This document shows, in pieces, positions 59,313 through 64,000 of a stretch of 64,000 nt of DNA. A program made the position numbers and the translations under genes. The stretch comes from Papilionanthe hookeriana x Papilionanthe teres. Lineage: Eukaryota > Streptophyta > Magnoliopsida > Asparagales > Orchidaceae. The notes under the pieces were generated by a model that was given only the letters and a program-made list of their open reading frames with translations, was not told where the DNA came from and did no database searches. The stretch covers positions 1,054,001 through 1,118,000 of the forward strand of contig CM040421.1 of the NCBI GenBank assembly GCA_022702705.1, read 5' to 3'. Every line of letters begins with the position of its first letter. The first letter of the stretch is position 1.

Positions 59313-61288
59313 TGACCCGACCCGCAATTACGCAGTAAATTAACTTTCAAAAGATGGCCAAAAACTTGACCCGATTTATAAATAGCGGCTAGTGTGCAAA
59401 GTCTTAAATGATATAAAAATTAGAAAATATTTTACACACTAGGGGTACTACGCAAGTATACGTATCGTTTCAAGTAATATAGAGTTTTCTTTAAAAACCC
59501 CATTATCGATCCCACGAGGAAGTGAAGTAAGAGGTCTTTAGTCAAATTCTAGTCTACTACTAATAGTCCTTAGTTTGGAATGTCGATTAAAATTGTGTTT
59601 TATCTAAAAAATACTCTTAAATGCAAGTGTTAAATGTAATAGTAATTATAACTAAGTGCAAATAATAATTCTAAAGATAACCCTTTTTGGATGAATTGGT
59701 TTGGAGAATTTTGAGATATTAAAAACTACTATTCTTATGTAATGAAAGAGATAATGTATAGGATTGAGATGCATTAAATATTGTATGTGCCAAATAGGAG
59801 CAATCCTATTCTTTACCCTTTGGTCCAGACATAAAGAACATTGACTAATCCTATGCTTGGTTATCGAATCGCGGCTAGGTTGGGAGGATACCGGTCGCCA
59901 CTTCGGAGCTCCCACGTTCCCCTCGCCTGAGGGCTAACATTTACACTTCAGCACCCAAACGATAGGACTGAATTGAGGATTTTAGCCTGTCACTCTAAAA
60001 TCTCCAATTCTACGCCCGATTAATATTATTTCCCTATTTATTTGCATTCAACTTCTATGAACTTCACCATTCATGGAATTTAAATGTGGTTCGTACTTAG
60101 TTGTAGAAAGCATAGCCCTCTCGGATCGTATGTTTTCACAACAAATTTTAACATTACAACATGCCTTAATTGCAATGTAAATGAAGTGCAAGTAAAAACT
60201 ATCACATTTATATCTAAATTAACTTCTAACATGCATCACAAAATTCTAATCATGAATTCTACTCATTAGAAAAGAAAAGTAAATTGAAAATAATGGCATA
60301 ATCATCTCATGCCACTATTTCCAAAGAAGAAGAAAGAGTAAGAGAGATACGTCACAAAACACGAAGAAAACGCAAAGAAAACTTCATTTAAACAAAGCAA
60401 ATCCACTACTCAAATGTTTATAAAATAATAAGATAATGAAGAATAATACTTAGCTTTTTCCCTTTGAAAGAAAGAGGAAGATCTCTCCCACAAAGTCTCC
60501 CGTCGATCCATGCAATGCTCGTACAATCCCTTACAAATTCTCTCAAAAATCTCCTCTCCAATCTCTCTAAAAGGGTAGAAATCTACATTTCTACTCTTAA
60601 TCTAAGAATCCTAAACATTCCTCTAAGTTTTTCTCCAATTTTTTCTCTCTAATCTTCTCTTAATATCCCCCTTTTCTAACCTATATTCGCCATTTTTAAA
60701 GAGTTTGGACGAATTCCCAAGAGTTTCCTCACGCACCCCTTCGAAAAAGCGTCCAAATACGTCGAATATTGGCCCAAAACCGCCAAAAGTCGGTTCGTGG
60801 TCGTCCGGGCCGCTGTCGGCGAGTTCGAGCTCGCTGTCTGCGAGCTTTTCAGCCACTTTTCGGTGGTCTCGGGAAAATCTCGCCGTCGGCGAGATGGCTC
60901 TGAGCAGCTCCACCGTTTGGCTCCGTTTGGCCCCATTTTAGCTCCGTTTCGCCCCGTTTCAGTTGCGTTGCGTTCGTAAGAGATAGCCCTACAAAATAAA
61001 CATAAAAACAACATTTCTTTAAAGTGTAATCTCATTCAAAAATATGCAAAAAGTATAAAAGAGATTAAGCATCGAAAGACTTATCGAAAGGTGTCAGGGC
61101 AGAATTTCATTTCTTGCTCGTTTTTGCTCCAAATTGCACCATTTTTGTTTCCTTTTGCTCCAATCGCCATTTCTTGTACCTAAAACCAAAAAACATAAAA
61201 CATACAAAATACCTTCCTTTAAAGTGTAATATCATCAAAAAATAAGTAAAATGATATAACAAAAAACATATATATTTTAGGCGTGTCA
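59313..61288 (-). repeat. Solo LTR F, Athila family (1,976 bp)
   Basis: TGACCCGACCCGCAATTACG to 'ggcgtgtca', flanked by gtgcc (59308-59312) and gtgtc (61289-61293). D's sequence continues on both sides, so this is a lone LTR left after recombination between two LTRs. A GC-richer part lies at 60700-60960. Confidence 0.82.
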
Positions 61289-61293
61289 GTGTC

Positions 61294-62150
61294 ATTTCTA
61301 AAATTTTTATAAAAATCACTATAAATCCCACATTCAACTCAAAATCACTAAACTTTACTTCCAAAGGCTTAAACTACTATATCCAAGTAATTTCCAAAGC
61401 TTTTTCTCAAACTTTCACCATGAATAGTGTTTTTTAGATTTCTCCAAAATGCACTCAAAATATATGGTGAAAATCAAAAGTTTTTACTTAGGAGTAGTGC
61501 TCTTACCTCAAGAAGATCAAATCTAACAATTTCCACTTGAAACGGCTCAAGAATCACAAAACTTGGTGATGCCCTAGCCTCCTATGTCGCAAACGTCAAA
61601 GGTTGAAGATGACGGGGTGAAAATTTTGTAATTTTTTGGGTTATTAAAACCTGAAAAACTTAATTTTGCAAACCGACGCCTAAGCGCGAAAGTACGGCGC
61701 TTAGCTGTGGAGCACTAGCGTGTAAGCGCAGGGGTTTGACGCTTACCCGCAAACTCGTTGTTTTTTATTTTTTCGTTAAATACACATTCTTGCTCACTTA
61801 ATAAACCCTTAAATTATTTTAATAAGTATTTTATCACCTTATAATCTTCTTATCTTCAAAATTACGCTTCTATAGAATTAAAAACGATTCAACACAAGTT
61901 TTGCACAAAACACAAACTTTTACTTAATAAAACAAATACAAATTACAAATACAAATTATAAGTCTTTAAACCATGATATTTGTATAAGATCTCATCTTTT
62001 CTACTCATATTTAAAAAACTTAAACCAAACACTAAACATAAACTAAAAATACAAACATATTTATAACACTAAACATACATAAAACATTAAACACTAATTC
62101 ATAACAAAATTGTTTTAACACATAACACAAATATAAAACTTAATTCCAAT
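61294..62150 (-). other. Element D region upstream of ORF3
   Basis: No ORF. A GC-rich cluster ('gacgcctaagcgcg', 'ggcgcttagctgtgg', 'tgacgcttacccgc') lies at about 61675-61750, in the position equivalent to 8920-8970 of C. Confidence 0.5.
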
Positions 62151-62311
62151 CTCCATTAGGTGGAATATATCCTCCATTAGTTCCATCTAAACCATTTGAT
62201 ATATAGATTTGATAGAACAAACGATGGTTAAAAACTCTTGCTGAATCTTCATTTATCCACTTGTTCTTCAAAAACATTTGTGCTAAATGTGCATTAGTTT
62301 CATTTACCATT

Positions 62312-64000
62312 TGTTGACCTCATTTTGGATGAGGTCTTCTCTTCTTCTTTTTAGTACTTAGGATCTAGCCTTAGGCTTTTCCTTTGACTATCTTAGAGGA
62401 CTAGAAGTGGAACCCACCACTTAGAAATTCAAACCACTTTTTAACCCCCTGCAAACTCCACAAACTTGACTGTAGACCCCTAATCACCTAGAGGGTTGAA
62501 ATCAAATGTGGAAGTTTAAAGGGTGAGTTCCTATAGGACTCTTTGGCCTTAGGACTGCCCTGGGTGGCCTGGTCTGGTGGAGGATTGACCTACACACACA
62601 CTACACTTATACTCTACACTTTAACACACATCCTAAAAACACACCCATACCTAACTTGACCTCCTGACTCATAAAGGTGATTCACATGGATGGTCCTTAA
62701 CCCCTAATCCCTTGGCTAAGAGGGTTAGGAACAACATAGTGGATGCCTCAAATGAGTCCCTTCATGGCTCATGTGGGCTTGATATGGCTTCATGGCTCAA
62801 CCAAAATGATTTTATTCCACTTACATTCACCTAATCTTCAATTTTCAAAATTTTCGATTTTGACCCCGAGACCCTACACACTTCAGCTTACCCAAAGCCC
62901 GGAAATTACCCAAAATTTTCAAAATTTCCAAATCACTCAAAATTCCCCAAAATTAACCTTGAACATTTCCTCACCAATCAAGTTGATCATCCATAGCCAA
63001 AAATACCAAAAATTCCAAAAATACCTCCCAATACCCTCCAAATACCCAAAATACCCCTCTTGACCCAAAAATCCAAAAATTCAGAAAATTCCCAGAAAAT
63101 TCCAGAAAATCTCAAATATTCCCAATTTCATTTTGTCCAACTACACCATGGGCCAATTGTGTCAATTTACCCCACTTTTGTCAAAATCCCCAATTTGACC
63201 CATTTTAACCCTAAGTGAACCCAATGTCAAGCCAAACCTACCCAATTGACCCAAATTCTGGTCCAATTCAATTCTAAACATCAATTCAACATTCCCAACA
63301 CCAATCTAGACCAAATCCAAGTCCAATTTGAATGATATTTGAATCCAATTTTACTTTTGGCCTTAAAGCCCAATTTGGACCCATGACCCAAACCTAATCC
63401 AAACTAACCCAATTCAACTCCAATTAACCTCAAACCTTTTCTAAACCTTCCTTAGCATCCCCAAAAACAAAACACTAACATGATTTGCCCAAAATTTGGA
63501 CCCAAACCCCACTCAAATTTAACCCAAAACTAAAAGGCCCAATTTTGACCTAAACCCAAACCTAACCCAAATAAGCCCAAACCCCAAAATCAAGACCCAA
63601 CCAAAGCCAAAACCTCTTTGAAACACTCCCATAAACATTTCCAAACATTAATTTTACATCAATTTCAACCCTAGCACAACATTGGCCCAAATTAGCCCAA
63701 CTTGACCTACATTGAGCCATTTACCAAAGAGGCCCAAATTCAAACCAATTCAATTCCAAGTCACACCAAATTGACTCCAAACCATTCATGAATCATCCCT
63801 AAACCAATTGCAACATTTATTTGACATGGTTCTTCACAAAATTTTCACCCAAAATCCCATCCTAAAATAAAAAAAAAAACCCACTTCCCTAAATCACTTT
63901 AAAAGCCCATCTAAAACCATTTCAAAGAGCCCAAAATCTACCCTAAAGCCCATATGAAATTTTCATTTGCAATCCATTTAATCAAAGTCATTCCCTAAGT
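62312..64000 (+). repeat. LTR G, same family as A and B, runs off the window
   Basis: Begins TGTTGACCTCATTTTGGATG and follows the A/B LTR U3 (A/C-rich from about 62850) to the end of the window. Left target candidate is ccatt (62307-62311). It is inserted in element D. Whether it is a 5' LTR, a 3' LTR or solo cannot be seen. Confidence 0.88.

Larger units (their letters stand above)
56647..62311 (-). mobile_element. Element D: Athila-like internal region, split by solo LTR F
   Basis: Contains the polypurine tract, an AT-rich 3' untranslated region (56663-58165, with a C-run near 57555), ORF3 (58166-59312), then after the solo LTR the ORF3 leader (61294-62150), including GC motifs at about 61670-61750, and the end of the small ORF with NKWINE (about 62150-62311). 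There it is cut by LTR G. Pol is not in the window. Confidence 0.78.

Noticed and set aside
60623..61035. Overlapping ORFs on both strands in the GC-rich part of solo LTR F
   Set aside because: Low stop density comes from base composition; no homology or conserved counterpart in the other Athila LTRs of the window.
1..64000. tRNA, rRNA or other structural RNA genes
   Set aside because: None recognised; the only tRNA-like sequence is the 19-nt primer-binding site of B.

Overview
The window is plant nuclear DNA made almost entirely of nested LTR retrotransposons. Evidence for a plant is the Tat-type Ty3 polyprotein with two RNase H domains, an Athila-type Ty3 element, a zf-RVT/RNase H LINE of plant type, and a primer-binding site matching plant tRNA-Arg. 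No host gene, rRNA, tRNA or CRISPR array was found. The species cannot be named; the nesting and the giant LTRs suggest heterochromatin of a repeat-rich genome.

Layout. Element A (+ strand, 5' part outside the window) runs 1-4297 and resumes at 43301-51181. Its 3' LTR is split by element C, an Athila-like Ty3 element (- strand, 4298-43295, flanked by gtagg/atagg). C is itself split inside its RNase H domain by element B (- strand, 11867-39867, 28,001 bp, perfect 5-bp target duplication AAGAT). B is full length: LTRs of 7,396 and 7,451 bp, a tRNA-Arg primer-binding site, a leader ORF, gag, protease, RT, RNase H, a second RNase H, integrase, an extra ORF, a tandem-repeat 3' region and a polypurine tract. 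A LINE fragment and a hairpin element sit in the end of A's LTR (50031-51150). From 51182 to about 54013 is AT-rich sequence without recognised genes. From 54014 to the end are older Athila-like LTRs, an Athila ORF3 region (D), a solo LTR (F) inserted at the ORF3 start codon, and the start of another LTR of the A/B family (G, 62312 onward).

The most interesting content is the extra ORF of A (430-1917) and B (21830-23302), between integrase and 3' LTR. Its C-terminal half is an AlkB-like 2-oxoglutarate/Fe(II) oxygenase domain of the plant ALKBH9/ALKBH10 (m6A RNA demethylase) type, including HxD, a distal His and, in B, RX5R. Across a 55-codon core the two copies differ by 14 synonymous and 8 amino-acid-changing codons, which suggests protein-level selection while the family was active. 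A polypyrimidine-AG sequence just upstream is conserved in both copies and suggests expression from a spliced RNA. Both copies are now broken. The inference is a Ty3 lineage that captured an RNA demethylase, perhaps to remove m6A from its own RNA.

All coding regions are decayed; frames were read across stops and shifts by homology only, so domain borders are approximate.
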